NCBI GenBank assembly: GCA_013400155.1
Contig: VXBM01000666.1
Coordinates: 128,756-192,755 of the forward strand
DNA: 64,000 bases
DNA from: Helopsaltes ochotensis
Taxonomy: Eukaryota > Chordata > Aves > Passeriformes > Locustellidae
Direction: 5' to 3'
In this document: piece by piece, positions 25,750 through 38,335 of the stretch
How the letters are laid out: every line of letters begins with the position of its first letter
Numbering within the stretch: the stretch's first letter is position 1
Position numbers and translations under genes: made by a program
The notes under the pieces: generated by a model
Seen by the model: only the letters and a program-made list of their open reading frames with translations
Database searches by the model: none
What the model was told of the DNA's origin: nothing

Positions 25750-26290
25750 GGTCACGGCACCATCGGAAAGGTTGGCTGCTTTGGGCTTTGGGGCTCCGGG
25801 CACTGCTGAGCACAGCTCCCGGCGAAGCCGGGCTGAGCGGGGCCGGGCAGACACCGGACGCATCTCCTGCAGCCCCGCGGCCGGAGCGGGAGCCCGCCCG
25901 GACAGTGTCCGCATCCGACGCCGTCGCGTCCCGCCTTCCAGCACCCTGGAACAGGGGGCAGCCCCTGGGGTCGCCCGGCCACCCCCTGACCCTGCCGGCT
26001 TCCCCTTACCTTCCTCGCCGGCCCGTTCATCCTCCAAGGAGCGGAAGGGAGCGGCGCCGGAGCGCTGGCGCCGCTGCCCAGGTGAGCAGGGCGGGCTCGG
26101 CGCGGCGGCCGCCACCACCTTCCCCGGGGCCGGCCCGCCCCCGCAGCTCCACCGCCCGCCCCCGCTCCGCTGGGACCGCTCCAGACGGATGAGTCTCGCC
26201 TCCGAGCCTCCCGTGGGGAAGGAGCGCAAAAAGAGTCACCCTGCCCCACGGGCCTCCCCTCCTGCCCCCGCGCTGTGCTGATCATTGTTT
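25750..26290. promoter_or_regulatory. CpG island with splice donors on both strands
   Basis: A dense CpG block in otherwise AT-rich DNA. On the plus strand, a CTGCCCAG|GTGAGC donor follows 26,081, and a strong acceptor (CCTCTCCAG) precedes 25,720, so an exon 25,720-26,081 or a first exon ending at 26,081 is plausible. On the minus strand a TGTGCAG|GTATTC donor follows 25,726. The island could thus start a transcript in either direction. The overlapping 163-240-residue frames are GC-driven and begin at non-ATG codons, so I do not call a protein. Candidates by synteny are a 5' exon of ZBED3 (plus) or PDE8B (minus), or a lncRNA. Confidence 0.6.
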
Positions 26291-27844
26291 GCCCCTATCG
26301 GGGACGTTTATTAACGGGGCAAGGCGCCCGAGGAAAGTACAAAACAAGTGTTCCGTGGTTCACGTGGCTGAGAGTTACAGAGCCTTCGAGAGACAGTTGT
26401 AAATCCACATGGAGAGCTGATAGCTCGCTGCTTTTCAGGATTCTCTTGTAAAACGCACCCTGACGCAAGAGGAGAAGAGACACACGAATTGCCTGGGGTT
26501 GAGAAAGTGTAGCATAACCGTGATCTGGAGCAAATCTAAACTGCCACAGGTGGGACTGGAAACATACTTCAAACAACCTATTTTAATCTTTATAGACTCA
26601 TATTTTGAGATATTCTAGTATACAGCAAGTACGAGGTAGGTAGAAAACATCATCTTGGGAATGACATCTTCGGGCTTGACTTGACTCTCACTTTGTTACT
26701 CTTCCCTCCATGCCTTAAAAACAACTAATGTCTGTTTTTCCTTTTGGAGTATTGCTATTTCTGCAAAGTTCATTAATATTTTCAATGCTTTCTAAAGGCA
26801 CACAAGGCCTCAATGAGGGAACTCTATAAGATACTCAGACAACACTATAAAAACCAATCCCTACCCCCCCAAAAAATCAAAGGCTTGCACACAAGGCAGT
26901 GGAGAGCATGTGAATGTCACAAAAGCAGAGCAACATTAATGACTCGGAGCTTTTGGACAAGTAGTGGTCAAGTTACAGCAACTCTCTAACCAAAACCACC
27001 AAAACCCCCACCAACTACTACACAAAATAAACCCAACACACTAAACCTTGTGCAGAAAATTAGTTCTAGACAGGAGAAGCAGAACCAGCATTGATCAGCA
27101 AGTTATGTCAGATTAAGGCTAAGGACTGTGAAGATCTGCCCTATTTCTGGGGGAAAAGACACACAGTCAGCAAATACAATCCTTGAGCTCCCCAGAAATG
27201 CTAGACAGCGCACATACTGAAATGCCCTCAAAAGCAGGCCAGAACATCCCCCTTCTTGTGGCCATTTGTCTGCAAGAGAGGTTATCTGGGAGCTCATGTG
27301 ACAGAGTGACCTTGACACTCTCTCAAAGGTCCTGGTCCTGCACAGATGAGCTGGGTGGGAGGTTAGCTACAACCTCAGCTCCATGCAGCCATTTTTTGGG
27401 ATACCTGGGAATGCAGCCCTGATGTGGTCTCAGAGAAGGTACAACCTTTTTTTTTTTCCTCAGAACCTCTGCACAAGTGCCAGGTCTCAGTCAGCCAACC
27501 GGAAATCTCAGAATCAGCTTTGCCCAGCTACTTCCAATAATTGTCAGAGAAGAAAGCATCACAGTCTGCCCTGGTACCCTGCTTCTCCAGGTGGACAAAT
27601 TAGGGACTAATTAATTATTCTTGCCATTCTCTGCAGCCATGCAGCCATCTTTGCAACAGAAAACCAGAAGTCTCTTACCCAACCACGGCATCACAATAAG
27701 GGCAGGGTGCTCATCTGGACACAGGGGCTCCAAAGTGCCCCCAACACTAAATTCTGATACAGCAAAATAGACTTTCTGCAGTTTCCTCACAGTCCTTTCC
27801 CTGCATTTCTCCTTCATTATTTTTTTAATGCAATCCTTATATAC
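26291..27844. other. Non-coding stretch, no gene recognised
   Basis: No gene, RNA or recognised transposon. Short open frames only. Confidence 0.55.
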
Positions 27845-28398
27845 TGTCCTAGGTTACAATGCAAGATATGCCCAAAGTCTGTATCCTATCACCATCTTTA
27901 TGAGCTGTTGAAACCAGGTGGGGCAGTGCTTCCCTTATCTCCTGTTAATGGGCCCATCAATGCCTTGCCCCAGGACTCACAGGTAACTCCCTCCGGGAGC
28001 TATCTCTGTTTAATGGGCAATCAAGGACCCACTGCATGACTCAGAGAATGAGATCATCCCATTGTGAGATGCTCCACCCAGGGGGAGGAACCAAGCATTC
28101 CCACCTGGATATAATGGGGGATTTGGGACAGCAGTATGGGTCCTTACTCACTGGATTTTGAAGAGGACAAGAGCTATGAGACCTCTTCTACGAGATCCCT
28201 GCTTCAACTAGGCTGCTTCATCTGGACTGCTACCACCACCCTAACTAACAGGGTGTCAGGTTGTATTCTGACTCTGTCAGTAGTTTTGATTTTGTACTGT
28301 TGCATTTATTTTATTTTATTTTACTTCTTTCTTTTCCTCTTATTGAATTGTATTTCTGACTTGGAGTGTCTCACTGGTTTTGCTTTCAAACCAGCACA
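27845..28398 (+). mobile_element. Avian ERV LTR, plus orientation
   Basis: It starts TGTCCTAGG and ends ACCAGCACA, about 554 bp. It contains a core-promoter-like GGATATAATGGGGG near 28,110, a GGTGTCAGG segment and a T-rich 3' region. I recognise the internal order (CTTATCTCCTGTTAATGGGC, GATGCTCCACCCAG, ACCTGGATATAATG) as a well-preserved passerine LTR family. No retroviral coding sequence flanks it, so it looks like a solo LTR. No exact target-site duplication could be set with confidence. Confidence 0.75.
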
Positions 28399-31300
28399 TA
28401 CAGCAACTTGAATTTAATCTCTCCTCATGTTTTCAGACCATCACAAGAACAAACAGAAAAAAAATATTAAGGATTGATGTTAGGAGCTGAATATCTAACA
28501 ATATTTTCTGGTAGAGCACAGCTGGATAACCAGGACACTGCCTGACTGAGATTTATCATGTAATGTGTACTCAAAAAAGTATTACCTGTGTCTAAGAAGG
28601 AACCATTTTTTTCAGAGAGCAAATGTCATTCAATAATAGTAATAATACTAATGTTAATAAATAGTAACAATAGTTATAAATTTCCATTCCCAGACAATTC
28701 ACTGCCATTTTATATAAAAGATAGAGGTGACAAAGCTGTGGGCTTTATGCTGCTTTTTAGGCCTGTTCTTGAGGGCACTCCCAGTCCCTCTTCTTGAGCC
28801 TGGACTTCAGAACCACAGGGGATGAAATGGAATTGGTGGTCACTTAAGAGTGAGGGGTATCAGTTTAAAGAGTTTCCAGCAGACTTCAGACAGTCCTGAC
28901 AGCATTTGACTTTGATAGGAATGCTAACATGAGTGAAAGGCTGCAGGATATTTCCCTAATCCTCTTATCTATAGGCTTCAGACTGTATCAGTTATTTTAT
29001 TTGCCGTAGTTAATTTTTCACAGTGTAATCTTTGTATGCAGTCAATGCCATAATATTTTAAGTACATATCAGCTGATGTTATAAATTGCATCAGTTGATA
29101 TATACAGTAGCTTCTTGTCTCACCATGGAGTGGTTCATTGGTTTATAGACAATCTATTTATTGTTATACATGTGGTTGGATGGAACTATTTTATGTTCTT
29201 ATGAAGTAAAAAAAAAAGTAATTAAATATAAAAATAGTATAAAAATAGCACAGCAAAAGTTTAAACTACAACCTAGAAAGCCACAAACATCACAAAAGGC
29301 AAATATTAATGTCAGATATTACTTCTCTCTAGATTTAGTATAAATCAGGAGAGAACACTACACAACACTGAAAAACTACAGATAGTGAAATGCCCAATTC
29401 AAGGAGCCAGGCTAAGAGAATTAAGTATTCTAAGATATTTTTGTCTGGAATAGGGAACATACATTTCACCACATATTTCAGATGAGATTTTCTCACTCTC
29501 AAGTATATGTACTTGAGAGTAAATATACTTGAGAAGTTCTTTGGTCTGCATGAAGATATTGTTTTGTTCTATCATTGTGCATCATTGGTGGATGATATGG
29601 TGCACTCCCGGTCCTGTAGCAAGCCGTGCCTCTAAGAGAATCAGAGAAAGGAGACATTCTCTAATCGGGAAACAGTTTAAAGGAACTCAGTAATTCCTCG
29701 CTTGCACTGTAGTCTTCAAAAAAATAAGGAATTGCAGAGCCAACTCATATTAAAAGTAGTGTAAAATAAAGATCTTCTCTAGCTCAAGCAAAGTTCTCTG
29801 TACTTTTTGCTGTCTCCCAGAAATGAACAGTAACTAATAGCTTTGGGAATCTGCTGCTGAGTATTCACTGACATATATTTTGCTATAAAACAGTATTAGA
29901 AGTACTCAGCCATTGCAGGGAAATTCTTCATTGCATTTTGGCAGGCTGTGTACTTATTGAGGATATCTTCCATCCTGGAAAGACATGAACATGGCTTTCA
30001 AGAGTAACAAATACTTGGCAGAATCCTGTTACTTGGCTGGGGCACAAAAGAAGGAAGCGGCATGAATCATTCTGCGCCTGTAATCTCTCAGGGTAACGCT
30101 TCAAACACACAAACATGAGTTCACTATTTTAGAGCACTCCACAGCAGGACCGTGTTGTAAGCAATCAAAGATGATTATTACATCACAGGCTGCACACTTG
30201 TGTGACATCCATGCATGGATGGACAGGCACAGGGCTCGTGCCAAGGTAACTATGATGAATACAAACTTCATGTGAGTCATTGACATTTAAAAAACTCATC
30301 AGTTCTGGGACAAAAGACAATATACCTGTGCAAAACATGTGTTAATACAATGTTTACAAATGAATGCCTCTGCACCTGCTAGAATGCAAATATTTTAACA
30401 GGTGCATTTGAAAACTCTCCAATGTTATTGCTTAAGAAAACAATACTCAGTTCATTGTACAGAAATAATCTAATTTTTAAATATCTTTGCAATTATGCAA
30501 CAAACATGCACAAACACAATCAGTCCTGAACAACTAACGAGACAGACATAGCAGAAAGAATCCTTTCTGCTGCATGTTCTAATGTCTAACGCAGAGCTAT
30601 TGCACCAAAAAATAATGTATACAAATGTGCAAGTCATGGTTTTCTACAAATCGACTCAGTTTAGAAAGTCTGACCCTCTTTTTGGCATTTTTTCTTTTTA
30701 TTATATATATCGATGAACTAATGTGGCACATACAAGAATGAGTTACTCCAGGAATGACTAAAGTGATTTAATCTTAGAAATACAGTGAAGGTTCCTTAGG
30801 TCCAGCAGCTGGAGGAAAAAAAGTCACCAAACCATTCTACTTCACATAATATTAAAATTGCATATCCTTCACATACACTAGTCTTAGGGTATCTACAAAT
30901 TAGTTGTAGTTATGTCAGGCTTGGAGAAAAACAATTTTCAGAGCAGGAATTGAAAAGCAGCAACACTTAAAAAAACCCCAAAACAACAGCATATAAAGAG
31001 CATAATAAAACCTACCAATTTGTGAAGGACCTGGTGGTGGCAGAACTACACCTTTCTCTCTGAGCTGTGCAGTCCTGTCTTTAGTACAACAGCTGCAATC
31101 TGCTCATTTCTGGCAACCTGCAAGCAATGAAGATGACTTGTGTTGCTCTCCAAGAAGCATCCAAGTAGTGTCTTGACCACCCTCTCCCCAGCTGCGGTAG
31201 TAGATGTGTTAAAAACATACCTGCACTAAAGGCACAGAAGTCCTTTGCACATGGCAAATGAGAGCATAAAAAGCTGTGGTGTACTCAAGGCACAATGCTC

Positions 31301-34086
31301 GAAGGGCAGCGACAAAGAGGTGCAGTTACCCCTTTGCGCCTCAGTCCTGAAGGCAGCCTGGAATTTCATAAACCTGGGGGGTAGAGTCACTGAGCTGCTT
31401 GGCACACCAATAGTTTTACTCACAAAGTGGCAACACGGTATCCACCAAGCCAAGAACTCCCAGTCTGGCCGCAGTCCGCAGTTCATCCAGCCTGTAGATT
31501 CCACACGGGTATGGATGGATTGCTGGAGGGCTGGTAATAACCAGCTCCTACCAACATTGCCACCTTCTTTGCCATTGTGCTGGGTTGTGCTCTGCATGGC
31601 TGTGTAGTGCCTTTTTGTGCTTACAGCAGCTGAATGTGCACCCCTTTAGGAGACTGGCTGATTGCTCACAGACCCCTGGGCTGGAAAATCACACCACACA
31701 CACTGTGAGATCTCCAGAAGCAAAGCACTCCTCACAGAACTCACAGGGAAAGGCAAAGGTACTACTGCTCAGTGGAATGACAACTTCTGGTGCAAGCACA
31801 CAAGGTATGAAAGCTGCCATTCTTCCCGAGCTTATTTCTGGTACCAGAATAAACACATGAGATCACAGGTCAGAGGGCAGTCCTACCTACTTCTGGAACA
31901 CACCTCCTAGAAAAACCTAGAGAAGCAGGACCATTTGCAACATTATACAACTCCTTGTGACTTGTTTGCTGACCCAGACCATTTTCATCCTCAAGTCAGG
32001 TAGGTAAAATATTCTTTATTTGCAGCTGCAAATCACTGTGTGCAATGTTTACAGGCTTGTATCAATAAATCAAGTGCAAATCCATTTTAAAATCTGACCT
32101 TTAAAATGACATAATGGGTTTCTCAGTGCATTGTATGAGAGGGATTATTTTTCCATAGTGGATTATTTCAGATACTAACAAATGCCACAAATTCAGCTAA
32201 AAAAGGAAACAAACCCCAGTAAAGAAATTGTGCTGCCTTGGACATATGACAGTACCCATAAATTTTTATGAAAATATGCATTTGCAGAGATTACCCTGCC
32301 TCAGTTTCCCTTCAGACTTCAAAATTCATCCCATTGCTTCCTTCTTCCTTGTATCTTTTTCCACCTCTGTGAGCATTTTCTCTCTTGCAGTTTTTGCCCT
32401 TTTTCCCCACCTGACTACAAGGCCGCACCTTGGCTTTCTCTTCCAAAAAACCTTTTCCTCAGCAATAATAGTTTGTAAAACTACTGTCTTCTCACACCAT
32501 CTTTCTCTCACCTCCAAGATTTTGGATTATACCATTTGCTTCCTCTACCTGATTTTCCTGTAATTAAGTGGTGACCCTTTAAATCAGCTTTCTCCTTTAT
32601 GCTTTCTTGCTAATCCATCAAACAATTCTTTTAAAGGCTGATGATATTCCCATCTATCTGAGTCCTCCATATTGCTGGAAGAGTGAATACTGACAGTGAC
32701 CACTCACAGGGCAATCATGATTTCCAGTTGATAGAGCACAACCAGAAATGTGATTCTAAATACCAGAAAAGATCAACTAAAAAAAAAAAGATCAAACAAA
32801 AACAAGAAAAAAATTATCCTAAAGCCTTCTCCTATCTGTGACCACCTTTACATGTTCATCCTGTCTTGTGATCAAGAGTAATATAGGATGATCAAAATTA
32901 AATTAATCTAACTGCATACATACCATACTTCTGTCCATTGCAAGATTGTTATCTACAGCTACTGCTACTCTTTTACTCACATGACTCTGAAATAATACTG
33001 ATCAAAAATAGTGAAGGCAAAAGGACGACTTTCTTATCTTCCTTTGTACAAGGAGTAGTTTAGCATCAGTTAGTACTTAATAAGACTACAATTATACAGA
33101 TAAATTTGTTTCAGCAGAAGGTCAACAAAACCTCCCTGAGGAAATTTTTCTACACAGGACAATGGAAAAAAAAAAAAAAAAAGAATCAGAGGTACAATTT
33201 GTTCTCAAAAGGAGTGAATTCATTGAGACTCTAAGAAAACTCCTTTTCTTTGTCCCTGAAAAATTACATTCTAACTCAAGTAACTAAAAACTCTGGCTTA
33301 CTGTGGAACAATTTCATCCACAATATGCCTGCAGAGCTGTATACAGCCAAGGCACTCAATTCTGTATCCACAGGGTGGTCAGGCACTTTTCTGGAACACT
33401 TTCTTTATAGAGACTGTATCTCCTTTTCCTCACCCATCTTTGAAAATTGCCAATAGTCTACAGTCATAAATACTTTCTTTCTTGTCCTTGGAGTGCTCTT
33501 TCCCTCCAATCCATTCATTCCAGGAATTCTCTAAAAGGTGAGCTTGGTTTTGGTTTGGGGTTTTTTTGACCTATAATCTCTGAAACCTATCTTTAATTAA
33601 ATAACAGTTCTTTACAGTTTCTTGGCCTATCTTGTAGACTGAAGCAGAAATGGGGAATAAAAATAATGTTGTTTGGGTTTTGTTGGCACTGTCTCGGTAT
33701 GCAGTGTTCCACAGATTACTCAATTAGTGCCAAAGCCTAGTTAATCTGCAAGGCTGGTTGCTAGCTGTTCAGACGTCCTGATTATGTAAAATTTTCTATT
33801 TTTGTCCCTGGACACTACAGAAGAGTCTACACACAACAGTTTTTGAAGTCACCACAAAGGCTCCCACCTGGTGAAGGTCTTTAGCACAGGATGACATTAC
33901 ATAGGACAATGAAATGTGCTTGCTGAAGAGTTGCAACACTCATCATGCATGAGGCTTATGCAAGTTCTGTGCATTTGCTTAGGATATTGGTACAGGTGGC
34001 AGAGTGAATGGTTTCAGGACATGGAATGTCTCCTTGCATCGGAAATGGAAGTTGGTAAGTTTAGAGAAGAAATATATGCTTATTTC
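28399..34086. other. Non-coding stretch, no gene recognised
   Basis: AT-rich unique-looking DNA. The open frames at 31,226-31,607 on both strands overlap each other and show no domain or splice context. A perfect hairpin lies at 29,495-29,520. Confidence 0.5.
29495..29520. repeat. Perfect 11-bp stem, 4-nt loop hairpin
   Basis: ACTCTCAAGTA, loop TATG, then TACTTGAGAGT. A third TACTTGAGA copy follows within 10 bp (about 29,526-29,534). There is no T-run after it, and function is unknown. Confidence 0.85.
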
Positions 34087-34647
34087 TCAGAAGGGGACAG
34101 AGAAGGGACTGAGCCATGTACTACATGTTTGCTTACCCTGCAGTGGTAAATTCAGTGGTCCTGAATTCTTGGATTCTATCACTTCTATTTTAATCACTTG
34201 GAAGCTGTTGCTTAATGCTGATTTCACATTTTCAGAGTAGTAAGGCATGTCTGGCCATATGGGGAGCAATGCAGTAAGAGTATTTGCGCTGTTCTGATCA
34301 TTAAAAATTAAAATAACGCCAAGATGATGAAGAACAAACTCATTCAGAAAGAACCCCTCACCTTGCAGAAGCTCTAAACAAAGAGAAACAGAGAAAGCAA
34401 ACAAGCAAACAAACAAACCAGCCAAAACAAATAGGAGCATGAGAATTAAAGGCATGGCTAGCTGCATGAAAGCCCCAAATCCCTGAAAGGACGATTTACA
34501 AATTCCCAGTAACACTGCTATCTGAGCACCCCCTAGTGACCGAGAATGAACAGGTCCAGGAACGAAAACGCGATCCCACAAGGGCAAGGAAGCAGGAGAA
34601 CGTAGAGTCTCGCTGCCTTTGTCCGGACAATTGATCACCGTACCCAT
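34087..34647 (-). CDS. Unassigned open frame with a hydrophobic segment; possible first coding exon
   Basis: A minus-strand frame opens with ATG at 34,647 in a strong initiation context (AACATGG) after an in-frame upstream TGA, and runs 186 codons to the stop. A consensus donor (CAGG|GTAAGC) at 34,137/34,136 would end an exon after about 170 codons. Residues about 60-90 form a strongly hydrophobic, membrane-like stretch rich in L, F, V and C, partly encoded by an AAAC-type simple repeat on the other strand. I recognise no family. It is the longest N-free, repeat-free frame in the window. It could be a real first exon, an exon of a lncRNA, or chance; its CpG content is slightly raised at its 5' end. 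Confidence 0.25.
   Translation of the reverse strand: MGTVINCPDKGSETLRSPASLPLWDRVFVPGPVHSRSLGGAQIAVLLGICKSSFQGFGAFMQLAMPLILMLLFVLAGLFVCLFAFSVSLCLELLQGEGFFLNEFVLHHLGVILIFNDQNSANTLTALLPIWPDMPYYSENVKSALSNSFQVIKIEVIESKNSGPLNLPLQGKQTCSTWLSPFSVPF
34524..34540 (-). promoter_or_regulatory. CTCF-like motif
   Basis: On the minus strand GTCACTAGGGGGTGCTC matches the core of the vertebrate CTCF consensus (CCACYAGGGGGCGC) with only few differences. On the plus strand it reads GAGCACCCCCTAGTGAC. Occupancy cannot be judged from sequence. Confidence 0.45.
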
Positions 34648-35240
34648 GTTTTCATGGGAAGGCAAAGGAACAACTCAACATTCAAAAGCAATTTAATTAT
34701 TCATCGCTTTGCATTGTGTTCCCAGCATTTCTTTTAATTTTCATGCCGTCTGACTGTTAGAATCTTCTGTTCCTTTAAAACGCTTCTACCAATTGGTTTT
34801 AAACTACTTTTCTTTGGAATGTGAGATAAGAATCAAATAAAAAAAATAATAAGACAGTATAACAATACTGGGAGGGAGATATGGAGGGAACAGAAGTCAA
34901 TTTAGAACTGCTTTCCAATATACTGGTGGTATCAAAGTACATTTTAACTTAATTGCAGAACATATTGGGGTTTTTTTGGCTTGAATGCAAAGCTATTCCC
35001 TTTTTGCACTTGTATTTAACCTGGAAAAATAGTGGAGAGTGTTCTAATCTGTAGTGTTCATACATAACAGCTTTATAGTTCCATATTTTTAAGGAAAAAA
35101 TTAAACTTAATTTTACATAGGTACATATTTTTACCTAGGTACAGAATATGTTTCAAGTTTGCTCTTTTCCACAATTATTTGACTTACACTCTGTTATCAG
35201 TTAGATCAATGTTCAAGAAGTCTAAGAATAGTTTACTGTT

Positions 35241-35860
35241 TGTCCTGGTTTCAGCCAGGATAGCATTAACTTCTTCTCAGTAGCTCTGACAGTGCTGTGT
35301 TTTGGATTGCAAATGAGAATGGTCTTGATAACACACTGATGTTTTGACTTTTTGCTAAGTCCTGTTTATCCTCAGCCAAAGACTCGTTCTTCCCCATGTC
35401 TCCTGCTCTGCTGGTGAGGAGATAAAAAACAAACTGGGAGGAAGCACAGCAGGGACAGGTAACCCAAACTGCCCAAAGGGGTTCTCCGCATCACTGAAGG
35501 TCATGCCCAGTACATAAACTGGGGAGAGTTACTAAGAAGGGGGGCCAGTCTGGGTTTGGGAAGGGTGGTCTGGCATTGGTCACTGGGTGTTGAGCAATTG
35601 CAGTACTTGGGGGTTTTTTGTTTTGTTTTGGTTTGGTTTTGGTTTTGTTTTGTTTTTCCTTCCTATTACCATCATTATTAATATATTATTATTAACAATT
35701 ATTATTGTGTTTTACTTTACTTTCAATTATTAAAGTGTTCTTATCTCAACACACAATTCTTATTTCAATTCTTCTCCCCATTCCACCAGGGTGGGATGGG
35801 AAGAGAGGGGGGGTTGAGGGAGTGGCTGTGTGGTGTTTCAAGTCCACCTGAACTTAAAAA
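35241..35860 (+). mobile_element. Avian ERVL-type LTR, plus orientation
   Basis: It begins TGTCCTGGTTTCAGCCAGG and carries TTGATAACACACTGATGTTTT, a GATAAAAAAC TATA-like box and CTATTACC followed by an ATTATT-rich tract. An ATTAAAGTGTTCTTATCTC polyadenylation region and a GTGGGATGGGAAG...GGCTGTGTGGTGTTTCAAG 3' end follow. This order is that of a widespread avian ERVL LTR related to the one at 61,592. The 3' terminus is eroded (AACTTAAAAACAC), so the end is approximate. No internal retroviral genes adjoin it. Confidence 0.75.
35611..35657. repeat. (TTTTG/TTTGG)n simple repeat within the LTR
   Basis: A T- and G-only tract of repeated TTTTG and GGTTT units located in the U3/R part of the LTR. 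Confidence 0.8.
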
Positions 35861-36667
35861 CACTATTAAAAGAAAAAAAAACATCTGAGAGATAGCATGA
35901 GACCTCTTTTTCCTGTGGAAATCTCATATATTTATCACATTTCTAGATCCACCAGACATTATTCCTGGAGACTTTGCCATAGTAAAGGCACTTGTAGTTA
36001 GACAGAGTTGAACTAGTGCTGTCAGACAGAAGTCCAGCTCTTAAATTCTCTTACCTCTACTATAGCTTACCTAACTAAGTTTCCCACAATGGGAAAAAAA
36101 AATCATGCATATATTGCTTGAGCTCCTATGGAAAATGACTGTATTCTCAGGCTTATGGACTGATGAGAGAAAATGGAAAATATCTTACATGTTGGATGAA
36201 AAGCACAGAAGACAATAACCCCCCTAATCTAAAAATCCAGAGCAAAGTATCACTCCAAAATGGTCAACAGCCTGTAGTATCGAGATCTCAATGCTGGAGT
36301 ATTTCAGGCAGCTCACAAAATATTTTGACCTGTCCTTCCTCAGAGTCCTGAATAAAGGTCCACTAAAAACACATATTCTTTCTTAACCAGTCATCTACTG
36401 AGAGAAAAATCAAAGAGAGAACGTCAGCAAAATGTGTCTAGTTACCAATTATCTTATAGTTTCTCATCTTCTTAAATACAAAAGAGAAATACTTTAGAGC
36501 ATGATTATAAGATATGTAGCAGAGGGGTAATTTAAAATCTTTGGTGGAGCATGTATTTCAGAAATACAAGCAGAGAAAAAAATCTTCATTACAGTTAATT
36601 ACAGTCAAAATGGATTTGGAAGGGAAACTACTCATATTTTAAAGTCAGCCATGAAAAATGTATTGAG

Positions 36668-36780
36668 AGCCAGACCCTGATCTGCACTTACCCCAGATTG
36701 CATTGGTGTAAGCCTGCTGCCTTCAAAAGACTTTCTCTCCCTTTACACTACTCCCAGTGAGATGAGAGTAAGGCCCACAG
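36668..36780. repeat. Possible ancient MITE-like repeat
   Basis: It starts CAGACCCTGATCTGCACTTA and ends GATGAGAGTAAGGCCCA. The ends are imperfectly inverted and resemble the CAGATCC...GGTGTAA palindromic elements common in reptile genomes. Divergence is high, so assignment is tentative. Confidence 0.3.
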
Positions 36781-38049
36781 CCTACCTGCCCACCCTTGCC
36801 ATGATGATGATGAGAAGGATAATGAAAAAATTAATGGACCTGGAGTCAGTATTAAAAATTGCTTGTACCTAATACTAATTTTCCTCATGGCTGTGAAGCC
36901 CTCTTTTTGATGAGAAGAAAAACAGAACAGTTACCAGCTGTTCACATAATGACGAACACTAATAAGGGAAGACATGCATGTTGATGAGCTGGGGGAGGGG
37001 AATCAGAAGGGGCACTCATCAGTGCAGCTGTAAGTGCAAATCCCTCCTCTGAGTATTTTGGAAATCTGATGGCATGTTGGCATGTTACACTGGCAAATAG
37101 AGTTGAGATTGAAATCAGTCCCAGGTAAGGAAAATAGCACTTAGAGAGTCTGCTTTCAGCCCTGGCCAGGTGATCAGCCTGTGTTTCACCATGCTGTTAA
37201 TGGTATTAGTACAGGTATTCTCACCACGAATCATCTTCTAAAAATTATTATTGCAGTCACAAATGAACAGTCAAACTGAGATGACCTCATGGGTCCAGCA
37301 GAGAACAACAAGTGAAGAGAGAGATGTGTGGATCAGAGCTGGTGGGAGAATAAGGATGCCCTTTGTATTGTCTGGTCTGTATATCACACAAACAAACTGA
37401 AGCTTAAAGGCTTGTCTGCATGCAGAGTTGCAGTCTTCTAGTCTTCTTTCAAATAAGTGATTTAAACCTTGCAGTTTTTTCAGTGCAAAAGTCAGCAAAA
37501 ATCAGTCCTCTTTCAGTTAAAACCCAGTATTTTCATCAGGCTTGGGTCAGAGAAGCACAGGCTTATGCTGAAATAAGCCATTGATCCCTAAGTAAAGTCT
37601 GCATTTAGGCTTAGAGTACTCTAATTAGCCCACCTCAATTATGTGAAGACAGGCCTGCTCCCAGGACTTGTAGGTGTAAGACCTCAGGCTACCATATGTG
37701 CAAATCCCTTGCTTGGAATTCACTTCCTCTGAATTTTCTGAAAGCAGTCTGAAGAGGCATTAGCTTCTTGCAGGACCTCAGCAACTTGAGTCCTGGCAGC
37801 TTTATTAGAAGGTACATTTGTTCAATTTGTTCACAGTGAATGATCTTGGGAGACTAAATCATCAAAACTGAGCAATGAAGATCTGCAGAATGAGACCAAC
37901 CTTAAAGAAAACCATGCTCCAGAGCTTCTGACCTGCTGAGGATTGCTCAGCCACGTTCACATGCGCCAATCCACATATCCGCAAATTATGGTCCTACATA
38001 GCTAGAGGTAAGATTGCCAATATGAAGGACAGTGGTGCAAAACCACAAC

Positions 38050-38105
38050 AGGCGGTGTAAAACTGCATGGCTGGATCTATGCTGATTTACATCTCAATCT
38101 ACATC
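38050..38105. repeat. Possible second ancient palindromic repeat fragment
   Basis: GGTGTAAAACTGCATGGC followed by GGATCTATGCTGATTTACAT has the partly self-complementary GTGTAAA...TTTACA order of old amniote palindromic repeats. It is short and diverged. Confidence 0.3.
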
Positions 38106-38335
38106 TATACATTAAAAATGCCTTTGAGTTTTTAGATGTGTAAATAGGTCTTGCAAAAGCTCACTTACCAGGTTTTTATTTCTAGTAACAGATGTGGCAC
38201 TTAAATCAGTATTGCAAGTTGTTATATCACCCTCTATGCTGGGCTCAGATTGAACAGAAGCTGCTGGGGACACGTTTTTTCCTGATTAATATGAAGACAG
38301 TCTTTACCTTTTTTTTTTTTTTTTTACTATTATAG

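Larger units (their letters stand above)
35861..38335. other. Non-coding stretch with possible ancient repeat traces
   Basis: Unique-looking DNA. Two short tracts (36,668-36,780 and 38,050-38,105) resemble an old amniote palindromic repeat described separately. No gene is seen before the exon candidate at 38,336. Confidence 0.5.

Noticed and set aside
25507..26285. Four overlapping frames of 163-240 residues in the CpG island
   Set aside because: Both strands are open at once because GC-rich DNA lacks stops. Starts are mostly non-ATG and no family is recognised.
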